A stretch of DNA of 11,604 nucleotides, from contig CAJXLR010000030.1 in assembly GCA_913056425.1 (NCBI GenBank), forward strand, positions 1 through 11,604, given 5' to 3'. This document shows, piece by piece, positions 1-7,023 of this stretch. The notes beneath the pieces were generated by a model, which saw nothing but the letters and a program-made list of their open reading frames with translations, did not search any database and was not told the DNA's origin. This stretch comes from an uncultured Bacteroidota bacterium (GTDB taxonomy: Bacteria; Bacteroidota; Bacteroidia; NS11-12g; UBA9320). Made by a program: the position numbers and the translations under genes. Within the stretch, counting starts at the first letter, position 1, and each line of letters starts with the position of its first letter.

Positions 1-98
1 ATGAAAAGAAATACTTGGTATCCGATGCCGGTCAGACTAAAATTGCACAGTCGATCTTCGAATCCTTGCTGGAGTACAAGGCCAAACTTGAAAAGTAA
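1..98 (+). CDS. C-terminal end of N-acetylmuramoyl-L-alanine amidase-like protein (partial)
   Basis: Only the last 31 codons are present, read from base 3 to the TAA at 96-98. They contain the piece YLVSDAGQTKIAQSIFESLL followed by EYKAKLEK. A segment of this type (YL-S--GQ--IA-SIF-A---YK) closes the catalytic domain of many Bacteroidota N-acetylmuramoyl-L-alanine amidases, the periplasmic enzymes that cut the bond between muramic acid and the stem peptide. In Bacteroidota genomes an amidase of this kind is often found directly before an MCE/MlaD gene, which is the arrangement here. None of the zinc ligands lie in the visible part, so the family call rests on the short tail and the context. 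Confidence 0.6.
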   Translation, partial: EKKYLVSDAGQTKIAQSIFESLLEYKAKLEK

Positions 99-151
99 CC
101 AACATTTTACCCGATTTATCGGCATTTAAAAGGGCAAACGAGTCATTTCTA

Positions 152-159
152 TATCTTTG
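152..159 (+). promoter_or_regulatory. Bacteroidota -7 promoter box upstream of the MCE gene
   Basis: TATCTTTG is an exact match to the Bacteroidota -7 consensus TAnnTTTG. It ends 24 nt before the ATG at 184. No good TTTG -33 element sits 19-20 nt upstream, so the match is to the -7 half only. It implies that the MCE gene can be transcribed separately from the amidase gene. Confidence 0.55.
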
Positions 160-183
160 ACCCTTCAGATAATTCCTCTTTAG

Positions 184-1176
184 ATGAAAGTATCGAACGA
201 AACGAAAGTAGGTATCATTGCTGCTGCAGCAATCACAATTCTGATAGTTGGTTTCAACTTTTTGAAAGGTGAAAGCCTATTCTCAAAAAACAACACATAC
301 CATGGAGTGTACCAAGAGGTTGATGGGCTTTTCCGTTCCAACCCGGTAGTCCTTAACGGATATGCCATTGGGCATGTTAGCAGTGTTGAAATGGATCACG
401 AGACATTAAACTTGATTGTTTCTGTCCAAATCCCAAGCACAATCAAACTACCGAAAAACACCGTTTTAAAAATTACAAACAACGACTTGCTCGGCAGTAA
501 GGCTGTAGAAATCGTAATGGGTGATGACTCACTTGGTTTTGCTGCCAACAACGATACGCTTAGGTCTATGAAAGACGAAGGCATGGAAAAGGCGATTACC
601 AAAGTGCTTTCACCACTCTCTAAGCGGGTGAACGATGTACTCGGCGATATTGACACGGCTATTTCTGATGTTTCTTTGAATCAGACTTTAGCCGATTTAA
701 GTGGTGCTCTAGCAGTTTTCAAAACGACAGGTGTTAAACTTAATAAGCTTCTGGATGGTAAGAGTGAAGAGATTGATGTCGTCATCGCAAACTTAAAAGC
801 GTTGTCTGCCGACTTGAAAACGAGCTCACCTCAGATGAAGCAAATCATCGCCAACTTAGACACCACAACTGCGACAATAGCACGCATGGATTTAGACAAC
901 ATGTCGGAGGAGTTAACCAACACCATCAACGAGCTAAATGCAACCCTGCAGGCAGTTAACGGAGGTCAAGGAACGCTGGGTAAACTCGCTACCGATGATG
1001 AGCTTTGGCACAACTTAAACAAAGCATCTCACGATCTAGACTCTCTAGTTAAGGACATCATTGCCTACCCAAGACGCTACACCGGAATCACCGATGGACA
1101 GCGAAAGAAGGGTGACAAGCAAAAAGAGGTTAACGAAGGTATCGACCTGCCTACCGAGACCAAAAACAAGAAGTGA
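184..1176 (+). CDS. MCE/MlaD family lipid-transport substrate-binding protein
   Basis: This 330-residue protein is a single-pass periplasmic MCE protein. Residues 9-28 form an N-terminal membrane anchor. An MCE/MlaD domain follows at about 38-114, recognisable from the YQEVDGLFRSNPVVLNGYAIG segment (43-63) and NNDLLGSKAVEI (99-110). Residues 133-258 are a long helical, probably coiled-coil stretch rich in spaced Leu and Ile. The tail GGQGTLGKLATDDELWHNLN, then a short helix and YPRRY (260-299), is typical of the Bacteroidota version. MCE proteins work with an ABC transporter (MlaEF type) to move phospholipids between the membranes; no permease or ATPase gene is in the window. The start at ATG 184 puts the positively charged NETK segment before the anchor. 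The epimerase gene follows after 6 nt, so the two are probably cotranscribed although functionally unrelated. Confidence 0.93.
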   Translation: MKVSNETKVGIIAAAAITILIVGFNFLKGESLFSKNNTYHGVYQEVDGLFRSNPVVLNGYAIGHVSSVEMDHETLNLIVSVQIPSTIKLPKNTVLKITNNDLLGSKAVEIVMGDDSLGFAANNDTLRSMKDEGMEKAITKVLSPLSKRVNDVLGDIDTAISDVSLNQTLADLSGALAVFKTTGVKLNKLLDGKSEEIDVVIANLKALSADLKTSSPQMKQIIANLDTTTATIARMDLDNMSEELTNTINELNATLQAVNGGQGTLGKLATDDELWHNLNKASHDLDSLVKDIIAYPRRYTGITDGQRKKGDKQKEVNEGIDLPTETKNKK

Positions 1177-1182
1177 TTTCAC

Positions 1183-2034
1183 TTGAAAATCCGAAATAAA
1201 CAGCTTGAAGCAACCGTGGTTCTTTTTGGAGCTGAATTGCAGAGTGTTGTAGACTCTTCAAATAATCACGAATACATTTGGCAAGCCAATCCTGATGTTT
1301 GGCCCAGACATGCTCCGGTTCTGTTTCCTATTGTAGGCCGACTAAAAGAAGATACCTATTCGATTGGCGAGGCCAAATACAACCTCAACCAGCACGGCTT
1401 TGCACGTAATTCTGAGTTCTCACCGGTCAAATGGAATGAGTCTGAAGTAATATTCAAACTCAGCGAAAGCGATGAAACTGCAAGTCAGTATCCATATAAG
1501 TTCGACTTCCACGTGGGTTACAGGCTAGAAGAAAGGTCTCTATTCATGACTTTTGAAGTTACAAACCACGACGACCGACCGATGCCTGTGAGTTATGGTG
1601 CTCATCCGGCATTCAATACCAAGCCCGTTGATGGCTATGTACTCCGCTTCGAAAAAGAAGAAGACGCATTGTCGCAAGCTGTTGTAAATGGGATTAGAGA
1701 CACCTCCGAGCGTGCGTTTTTTGAAGGTAACTTGATTCGATTGTCCAAATCAATCTTTGATCACGATGCCCTCATTTTTGAAAACTTAAAGTCGTCGTAT
1801 GTCGATATAATGAATCGGCAAGGCAAAACTGAAGTCCGTGTTCACATCAAATCGTTCCCATACCTAGGAATTTGGGCGAAACCTGGAGCAGACTATGTAT
1901 GTATCGAACCTTGGTGTGGCATTGCCGATAAGCAATCGCACAACGGTCAGATTTTCGAAAAAGAAGGTGTGATGGTTTTACAACCGGAACAGAAGATTTC
2001 TCACGAGATGCGTATGGATTTTCCTGCGAACTAG
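1183..2034 (+). CDS. Aldose 1-epimerase family protein (LacX-like)
   Basis: This 283-residue protein belongs to the galactose-mutarotase-like fold, LacX branch, whose members act on the alpha/beta anomers of aldoses or related sugars in the cytoplasm. The key segments are RHAPVLFPIVGRL (42-54), QHGFAR (70-75, H71), SYGAHPAFN (137-145, H141) and YVCIEPWCGIAD (238-249, E242). H141 and E242 correspond to the catalytic acid and base of mutarotases. Length is normal for the LacX type. The start is TTG at 1183: family members begin just before a strand followed by GAEL, which here is residues 16-19, and there is no suitable ATG nearby. The gene lies 6 nt after the MCE gene. Its TAG stop overlaps the stop of the convergent fumarylacetoacetase gene. 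The physiological sugar is not known. Confidence 0.9.
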   Translation: MKIRNKQLEATVVLFGAELQSVVDSSNNHEYIWQANPDVWPRHAPVLFPIVGRLKEDTYSIGEAKYNLNQHGFARNSEFSPVKWNESEVIFKLSESDETASQYPYKFDFHVGYRLEERSLFMTFEVTNHDDRPMPVSYGAHPAFNTKPVDGYVLRFEKEEDALSQAVVNGIRDTSERAFFEGNLIRLSKSIFDHDALIFENLKSSYVDIMNRQGKTEVRVHIKSFPYLGIWAKPGADYVCIEPWCGIADKQSHNGQIFEKEGVMVLQPEQKISHEMRMDFPAN

Positions 2035-3263
2035 CTCGGAAGAATCTTCCCTACAGCTTCTCCAAACCCTACTCTGAAGTGTTCATTCTCACAATGTGCT
2101 TTCATCGTAATGGTATCTCCATCGAGGATAAACTTGCGCGTGTCACCATTATTGAGGGCGATGTCCTTTTTCCCGCCCCAACACAACTCGAGCATTGAAC
2201 CGAAACTATCTTCTTCATGACCACTAATGGTACCACTAGCCATCATGTCCCCAACATTCACATTACATCCGTTCACGGTATGGTGAGCTAATTGCTGAGC
2301 CATGTTCCAGTACATGTACTTAAAGTTACTCTTACATATGGTAGATGCACTTCCGTTTTCGGGCGTCAGATCTACTTGTAGGTTGATATCAAAATTGTGG
2401 TCTCCTTCATATTGTAAGTATGGGAGCACCTCCGGGTCTTGTTTAATACTTGCACATCGGAACGGTTCAAGAGCTTCCATGGTAACAATCCATGGAGAAA
2501 CGGTAGAAGCAAAATTCTTGGCAAGGAATGGCCCCAATGGAACATATTCCCATTTTTGAATATCTCGTGCACTCCAGTCGTTAAAAACGGTCATGCCAAA
2601 AATGTGATCTTCCGCTTCTGCGGTAGAAATAGAGCTTCCCAGCTTGGTCGTTTTACCAACAACAAATGCCATCTCCAACTCAAAGTCCAGTCGCTTTGTC
2701 GGACCAAACATAGGGACTTTCGCATCCGGTGGTAAGGTTTGACCTTGTGGTCTTTTGATATCCGTACCGCTCACAACAATTGAGCTTGCGCGACCGTGAT
2801 ACCCAACGGGTATGTGGCGCCAATTCGGGAGCAAAGCGTTTTCCGGGTCGCGGAACATCTTCCCAACATTGGTAGCGTGTTCTATACTGCTGTAGAAGTC
2901 CGTATAATCACCGACGTGAAGTGGCAACAACATTTCCGCCGTCAAACGATCTCTTAAAATACTCGACTTAGAAGCAGAAAGCGCACTTGATTCATCCCGA
3001 AGTGATTCCTGCAATCGGCTTCTTACTGCCGACCACATTGCTTTGCCTGTTTCTATGAATGGATTTAGGATTGGTGCATCAAATACCGATGCGTCTACAC
3101 CAAGTCCATCAAACACACCTGCTTCTGCAGCGGCTTTCAAGTCGATAATCGAATCACCAATGGCTACACATGGCGTTCCAACACCGTTGTTTGAGTAAAC
3201 ACCGAATGGTAAGTTGTGAATTGAAAAATCGTGATGATCAGATACGTTTAACCAATTGCTCAT
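2031..3263 (-). CDS. fahA: Fumarylacetoacetase (fumarylacetoacetate hydrolase)
   Basis: The enzyme hydrolyses 4-fumarylacetoacetate to fumarate and acetoacetate, the last step of tyrosine and homogentisate degradation in the cytoplasm. The protein is 410 residues, a full-length match to the eukaryotic-type enzyme. A small N-terminal beta domain (about 1-110) precedes the C-terminal hydrolase domain. Expected metal ligands and catalytic residues are all present: DYTDFYSS with D122 and the following H129, ELE at 195-197 (E195, E197), NDW with D229, and GSMLEL with E359. The long conserved run from SARDIQKWEY to VSPW (231-258) is also intact. Other genes of the tyrosine pathway (hmgA, hpd) are not in the window. 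The gene is divergent from pyrD with a 66-nt gap and convergent with the epimerase gene. A weak -7-like TAATTTCG lies upstream on its strand. Confidence 0.97.
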   Translation of the reverse strand: MSNWLNVSDHHDFSIHNLPFGVYSNNGVGTPCVAIGDSIIDLKAAAEAGVFDGLGVDASVFDAPILNPFIETGKAMWSAVRSRLQESLRDESSALSASKSSILRDRLTAEMLLPLHVGDYTDFYSSIEHATNVGKMFRDPENALLPNWRHIPVGYHGRASSIVVSGTDIKRPQGQTLPPDAKVPMFGPTKRLDFELEMAFVVGKTTKLGSSISTAEAEDHIFGMTVFNDWSARDIQKWEYVPLGPFLAKNFASTVSPWIVTMEALEPFRCASIKQDPEVLPYLQYEGDHNFDINLQVDLTPENGSASTICKSNFKYMYWNMAQQLAHHTVNGCNVNVGDMMASGTISGHEEDSFGSMLELCWGGKKDIALNNGDTRKFILDGDTITMKAHCENEHFRVGFGEAVGKILPS

Positions 3264-3313
3264 AAGGTATAGATATTAGGCCTCGAAATTACACATAATC
3301 ATAGTCCTGCACC

Positions 3314-3321
3314 TATATTCG
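3314..3321 (+). promoter_or_regulatory. Possible -7 promoter box for pyrD
   Basis: TATATTCG differs from TAnnTTTG at one position and ends 8 nt before the pyrD ATG, so the transcript would have almost no leader. The divergent fahA promoter would have to share the same 66-nt gap. The call is weak because the -33 element is not evident. Confidence 0.3.
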
Positions 3322-3329
3322 CCGCCGAA

Positions 3330-4382
3330 ATGTACCAACTCTTAAAGATCATTTTATTCAAGCTCGATGCTGAGCGTGCGCATTATCTTACCACAAACAC
3401 TTTAAACTTTCTAAACCGTCTTGGACTTACATCACTGGTCCGGAGTCTCATGGTTGGGAAGGTGACAGATAAGCCCGTTGAATTTGGTGGCTTGCGTTTT
3501 CGAAATGGTCTGGGCATGGCTGCAGGTTTTGACAAGAACGCTGAATATCTGGAGGTCCTAGATAAGCTCGGATTCGGATCTGTTGAGATTGGTACGGTAA
3601 CACCTGTTGGGCAAGATGGCAATCCTAAGCCAAGGTTGTTTAGACTCCCTAAAGACACAGGCCTAATCAATCGGATGGGTTTTAATAATAAAGGTGTTGA
3701 AGAGGCCGCTGGTAAAATTGAAGCGTATCGGAATAAGTTCCCTCAATCGAGTTTAATCATTGGAGGAAATATTGGAAAAAATAAGGTGACGCCAAATGAA
3801 GATGCTCACTTGGATTATGAGAAGTGCTTTGTTCGACTCTATCCGCTAGTCGATTACTTTGTAGTGAATGTAAGTTCACCCAATACACCAAATCTGCGAG
3901 CGCTACAAGACAAGGATTCATTGAAGGTAATTTTTGAAACACTCAGAAATGCTGAGCAAAAGCTCGTGGGCAATGAGGCAACTAAACCCCTATTTGTGAA
4001 GATTTCACCAGACAATAGTTTCGAACAGATTGATGATATTCTTGAGTTGGTGAACACGTATAAACTCACCGGTATAGTTGCTACAAATACGACAATCTCT
4101 CGAGACGACTTAAAAACCGACAGCGCAATTGTGGATGAGATTGGCGCCGGTGGTTTGAGCGGCAAGCCCATTCAGCAGAGAAGCGACGAGGTGGTGCGAT
4201 ATATTCGAAGTAAGGACTCGAATGTTGCGATAATTGGCGTTGGGGGAATTCAAACCGGATCGGATGCTGTGGATAAGATGAAAGCAGGAGCCAACCTGGT
4301 ACAAGTCTATTCGTGCTTTGTATATGAAGGTCCAAAAATGATTTCACGGATCACGTCGGCACTCCATAAAGTGGGCGATTGA
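3330..4382 (+). CDS. pyrD: Dihydroorotate dehydrogenase (quinone), class 2
   Basis: PyrD oxidises dihydroorotate to orotate and passes the electrons through FMN to membrane quinone, the fourth step of pyrimidine synthesis. The 350-residue protein has the N-terminal amphipathic membrane-associating helices (1-40) that mark class 2 enzymes. The TIM barrel follows, with MAAGFDKN (63-70), GLINRMGFNN (111-120), NVSSPNTPNLR (180-190) containing the catalytic serine S183, VKISPD with K224, ATNTT (251-255), GGLSGKP (274-280), GVGGI (303-307) and QVYSCFVYEGP (325-335) at the FMN phosphate site. A serine rather than cysteine as the base agrees with class 2. It appears to be a single-gene unit, with unrelated genes on both sides. 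Confidence 0.97.
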   Translation: MYQLLKIILFKLDAERAHYLTTNTLNFLNRLGLTSLVRSLMVGKVTDKPVEFGGLRFRNGLGMAAGFDKNAEYLEVLDKLGFGSVEIGTVTPVGQDGNPKPRLFRLPKDTGLINRMGFNNKGVEEAAGKIEAYRNKFPQSSLIIGGNIGKNKVTPNEDAHLDYEKCFVRLYPLVDYFVVNVSSPNTPNLRALQDKDSLKVIFETLRNAEQKLVGNEATKPLFVKISPDNSFEQIDDILELVNTYKLTGIVATNTTISRDDLKTDSAIVDEIGAGGLSGKPIQQRSDEVVRYIRSKDSNVAIIGVGGIQTGSDAVDKMKAGANLVQVYSCFVYEGPKMISRITSALHKVGD

Positions 4383-4596
4383 TCCTTTTCTTGAATTTTC
4401 TAAAAATTTTTTCAGTTTTTTTGATCCCAGCGAAGCCCAGTTTTTTCGGTCGATTGAGTGTAAAAAGACTCCACAGCAATCCAGACATTACCCACATTTT
4501 TCTTTGTTTTTAAAAATACGCGTTTTGATTTTTTCTCGCTCAAAAGAGTGAATACTACTGACCTCCGAAGAGCGAACTTCTATTTTACTATTTATT
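4383..4596. other. AT-rich 214-nt intergenic region before the secreted-protein gene
   Basis: The gap is rich in T runs (4401-4425, 4441-4447, 4498-4513 and 4522-4536). It must contain the promoter and leader of the downstream gene, but I find no TAnnTTTG box at sensible spacing. A TTTG at 4503-4506 and another at 4523-4526 could be -33 elements, yet neither has a -7 partner 19-20 nt on. No clear pyrD terminator hairpin, small ORF or RNA gene is visible. Confidence 0.4.
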
Positions 4597-5166
4597 ATGA
4601 AAAGAAAATTATTCGCACTTGCTGCTCTAGGAGTAGCATTCGCTTTCAACGCAAACGCTCAAGCTGACGACGCTGACGACGATCACACTGTTGCTATCTC
4701 ATTCCCTGAGGTTGCTATTCTTGACCTTGAAGGTTCTACTAGCGTTTCGCTTTCTGTAGAAGCTCCAACTGAAGCTGGTGAGGCTGTAAGCTTTGCTAAC
4801 GCTACCAACAACGATGTTTGGTTGAACTACTCATCTATTACTGGTACTTCTGAAACTTCTCGTACGGTTTCTGCTAAAATCTCTAACAACTCTGTTCCTA
4901 GTGGAATGTTGTTGAAGGTTACTGCTGGTGCTGACGCTGGTAACGGTGACGGCACTATGGGTTCTTCTGCTGGCCAGGTTACTTTGACTTCTGTTGATCA
5001 AACTGTTATCTCTGGTATCGGTAGTGCATATACTGCTGACGGAGCTAACAACGGTCACAACCTTACTTACGCTCTTGAGCTTGACCCAACTGCTGGTTCG
5101 TACGCTCAGATCGACTTCGATGAGGACGTAACCCTTACGATCACTTACACGATCTCAAATAACTAA
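4597..5166 (+). CDS. Small acidic secreted protein of unknown function, predicted beta-sandwich
   Basis: I do not recognise a characterised family. The 189-residue protein starts with a clean Sec signal peptide (KRK, then a hydrophobic segment 4-17, cleavage expected after NANA at residue 21). The mature part of about 168 residues has no cysteine, very few Lys or Arg, and many Asp and Glu, opening with ADDADDDH. Alternating beta-type strands dominate (VAISFPEVAILDL 32-44, SVSLSVEAP, VTLTITYTISNN at the C-terminus). It has no T9SS sorting tail, no lipobox and no transmembrane helix. Codons are strongly biased to GCT, GGT, TCT, GTT and AAC, more so than in its neighbours, suggesting high expression. 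It sits alone between a long 5' gap and two hairpins. Similar short secreted proteins that keep a terminal YT-type strand occur in Bacteroidota, possibly surface or fibre components, but that role is a guess. Confidence 0.8.
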   Translation: MKRKLFALAALGVAFAFNANAQADDADDDHTVAISFPEVAILDLEGSTSVSLSVEAPTEAGEAVSFANATNNDVWLNYSSITGTSETSRTVSAKISNNSVPSGMLLKVTAGADAGNGDGTMGSSAGQVTLTSVDQTVISGIGSAYTADGANNGHNLTYALELDPTAGSYAQIDFDEDVTLTITYTISNN

Positions 5167-5167
5167 T

Positions 5168-5192
5168 TACTGTTTAAAAAAAATAAACAGTA
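5168..5192 (+). other. Perfect 9-bp hairpin just after the secreted-protein stop codon
   Basis: TACTGTTTA (5168-5176) and TAAACAGTA (5184-5192) are exact inverted repeats around a loop of seven A residues. It begins one base after the TAA stop. It is AT-rich with no T tail, so it is more likely a 3'-end-stabilising stem than a terminator by itself. Confidence 0.6.
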
Positions 5193-5203
5193 GTTCAAAT
5201 ATT

Positions 5204-5233
5204 AAAAGGCGCTCTTTATGGGGCGCCTTTTTT
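5204..5233 (+). terminator. Rho-independent terminator of the secreted-protein gene (possibly bidirectional)
   Basis: AAAAGGCGC (5204-5212) pairs perfectly with GCGCCTTTT (5223-5231) around a 10-nt loop. The 3' arm runs into a stretch of six T (5228-5233). On the other strand the stem also ends in TTTT, so the same hairpin could stop transcripts coming from nadE, which has no other obvious terminator before this point. Confidence 0.88.
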
Positions 5234-5234
5234 A

Positions 5235-5253
5235 ATGATTGAATGATTGAATG
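5235..5253. repeat. Short tandem repeat, unit ATGATTGA
   Basis: Two exact copies of the 8-mer ATGATTGA (5235-5242, 5243-5250) are followed by a partial ATG. It is the first of three different tandem repeats in the gap between the secreted-protein gene and nadE. Confidence 0.7.
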
Positions 5254-5266
5254 TGTGGCGACCATT

Positions 5267-5310
5267 GCCATTAGCCATTAGCCGTTAGCCATTAGCCATT
5301 AGCCATTAGC
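5267..5310. repeat. Heptanucleotide tandem repeat, unit GCCATTA, six copies
   Basis: Six head-to-tail copies of GCCATTA run from 5267 to 5308, with GC of a seventh. The third copy is GCCGTTA; the others are identical. There are no spacers, so this is not a CRISPR array. The unit length is not a multiple of three, but the array lies outside any gene, so copy-number change would alter only the spacing between the terminator and the end of nadE. Confidence 0.95.
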
Positions 5311-5321
5311 AAATTTTCAAT

Positions 5322-5363
5322 TCTCAACCTTCCACTCTCAAACTTCCACTCTCAAACTTCCAC
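5322..5363. repeat. 14-bp tandem repeat, three copies
   Basis: TCTCAACCTTCCAC (5322-5335) is followed by two identical copies of TCTCAAACTTCCAC (5336-5349, 5350-5363) and a partial TCAAACC. The array ends 10 nt before the nadE stop codon. It is unrelated in sequence to the heptamer array next to it. Confidence 0.92.
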
Positions 5364-5373
5364 TCAAACCACT

Positions 5374-7011
5374 CTAATTATTAAACTCCGCCACCAATGG
5401 CATCTGACGGCCTACACCAAAGGCTAAATTAGAAATGCGAAGGATTGGAGCTGCCTGGAATCGCTTGTATTCATTTCGATCTACGAGTTTTACCACGCGT
5501 CGGACAGTAGCTTCATCATACCCCAAATCAACAATCTCTCGCCACCCCTTTTGCAATTCGATGTAATTGAACAAGATCTTATCGAGTACTTTATACTCCG
5601 GTAACGAATCCGAATCTTTCTGATCAAATCGCAACTCAGCAGATGGTGGCTTTGTGATAATCTCTTCAGGAATTATCTCCCCATTCCGATTGATAAATCT
5701 TGCCATTTCATATACCTGCATCTTGTATAAATCACCCAATGCTGATAATCCTCCACACATATCGCCATACAAGGTTGCATACCCAACCGCCGTTTCGCTT
5801 TTGTTGCTGGTATTCAATAAGATATATCCGAACTTATTACTCATAGCCATGAGCAATAAACCTCTGCTTCGCGCTTGTATGTTTTCTTCCGTAACGTCCG
5901 GAGACTTGCCTTCAAACTCGTTAGAAAGACTTGCTTCCACCGAGTTTACCATGTCTTGAATTGGTATAGTAGTATAGTTACACCCCAAATTCTCCGCAAG
6001 CTTCTCCGCATCTAAAACAGATCCTTCCGAAGAGTACTTAGACGGCATCAAGACAGCTAAGACATTCTCAGCTCCTAAAGCCTTTACTGCCAGAGCATTG
6101 ATAACTGCCGAATCAATTCCTCCACTTGATCCGAGAAGCGCTTTCTTGAAGCCCATTTTCGCAAAATAGTCGCGAATTCCCATGACCAAAGCATCATGAA
6201 TCATCTCAATATCGTAGTCTTTTCGATCCTGACTATTGTCCGGATAAACCGAATCAACATCCCAGTCAATACAGCGATAGTCTTCTTCAAAGTAGTTCAA
6301 CTCCTCTGCTATTTCGCCGGATCGATTGATAAATAACGAACCTCCATCAAACAGAATATCCGTATGCGCACCTACTTGATTCACATAAACCAATGGTAGG
6401 CCGTAATGCAACGCGTTATTCACCATTCGGTTCTTGCGTTCTTCAACGTGGTTGTAACTAAAAGGCGAGCCGGATAAGTTGATCATGATATCCGGGTCTT
6501 GAGAAATCAATTCATCCATTGGTGTCCGGCTGTACAGCTTTGGATCATCGAGATTCCACAAATCTTCACAGATGGTAATTGCGAGTCTGACACCTTTAAA
6601 CTCAACAACACTCAATTCAGATGCAGGCTCAAAGTATCGGTACTCATCAAAAATATCATAGGTAGGCAGTAAGGTTTTATGCACCTCGGCAACCACCTCA
6701 CCTTTGTGAATCAGTACGGCAGAATTGTATAAGCGCTTGCCTTTTTCGAGTCTAGACCAAGTAGGCATTCCAACTACAACACCAATCTTCTCGGTTAGTG
6801 GTTTGAGCTGTTCGAGCGCATCATATCCACGCTTGACAAAACTGTCGTAGTTAAGCATATCTTTAGGGATATATCCGCAAAGACTTAACTCAGAAAACAC
6901 GATTAAATCAGCGTTGTCTGCAATAGCCCGATTGATGGCCTCGCCCATTTTTTGGACATTACCTTCTAAGGCGCCAATGGTGACGTTAAGTTGTGAAAGG
7001 GCTATTTTCAT
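5374..7011 (-). CDS. nadE: Glutamine-dependent NAD+ synthetase
   Basis: NadE makes NAD+ from nicotinate adenine dinucleotide, ATP and ammonia released from glutamine, the last step of NAD synthesis. The 545-residue protein is a two-domain fusion. The N-terminal nitrilase-type glutaminase (1-260) carries the Glu-Lys-Cys triad: E41 in FSELSLCGY, K112 in HKTLLPTYD, C148 in ITICEDLW. The C-terminal synthetase domain carries the ATP-pyrophosphatase loop SGGIDS (296-301), ENIQARSRG (376-384), NTSNKSE (400-406), GYATLYGD (410-417) and KPPSAEL (454-460). All of these are intact. The start codon lies 12 nt after the stop of the PorT-like gene, so the two are probably cotranscribed. Adjacency of nadE and gldB recurs in Bacteroidota. 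Confidence 0.97.
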   Translation of the reverse strand: MKIALSQLNVTIGALEGNVQKMGEAINRAIADNADLIVFSELSLCGYIPKDMLNYDSFVKRGYDALEQLKPLTEKIGVVVGMPTWSRLEKGKRLYNSAVLIHKGEVVAEVHKTLLPTYDIFDEYRYFEPASELSVVEFKGVRLAITICEDLWNLDDPKLYSRTPMDELISQDPDIMINLSGSPFSYNHVEERKNRMVNNALHYGLPLVYVNQVGAHTDILFDGGSLFINRSGEIAEELNYFEEDYRCIDWDVDSVYPDNSQDRKDYDIEMIHDALVMGIRDYFAKMGFKKALLGSSGGIDSAVINALAVKALGAENVLAVLMPSKYSSEGSVLDAEKLAENLGCNYTTIPIQDMVNSVEASLSNEFEGKSPDVTEENIQARSRGLLLMAMSNKFGYILLNTSNKSETAVGYATLYGDMCGGLSALGDLYKMQVYEMARFINRNGEIIPEEIITKPPSAELRFDQKDSDSLPEYKVLDKILFNYIELQKGWREIVDLGYDEATVRRVVKLVDRNEYKRFQAAPILRISNLAFGVGRQMPLVAEFNN

Positions 7012-7023
7012 GTATAATTCGTA

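Noticed and set aside
111..122. CCGAT-TT-ATCGG inverted repeat after the amidase gene
   Set aside because: A 5-bp stem with a 2-nt loop and no T run is too small to be called a terminator.
396..656. Antisense open frame inside the MCE gene
   Set aside because: It lies wholly within a well-supported gene on the other strand and its translation shows no domain, signal or promoter.
4395..4425. Possible pyrD terminator in the A/T-run region
   Set aside because: The A run and T runs pair only as a very short AT stem without a workable loop; no GC-rich stem is present.
5267..5363. Possible CRISPR array in the repeat-rich gap
   Set aside because: Units of 7 and 14 bp are directly adjacent with no spacers, and there are no cas genes nearby.
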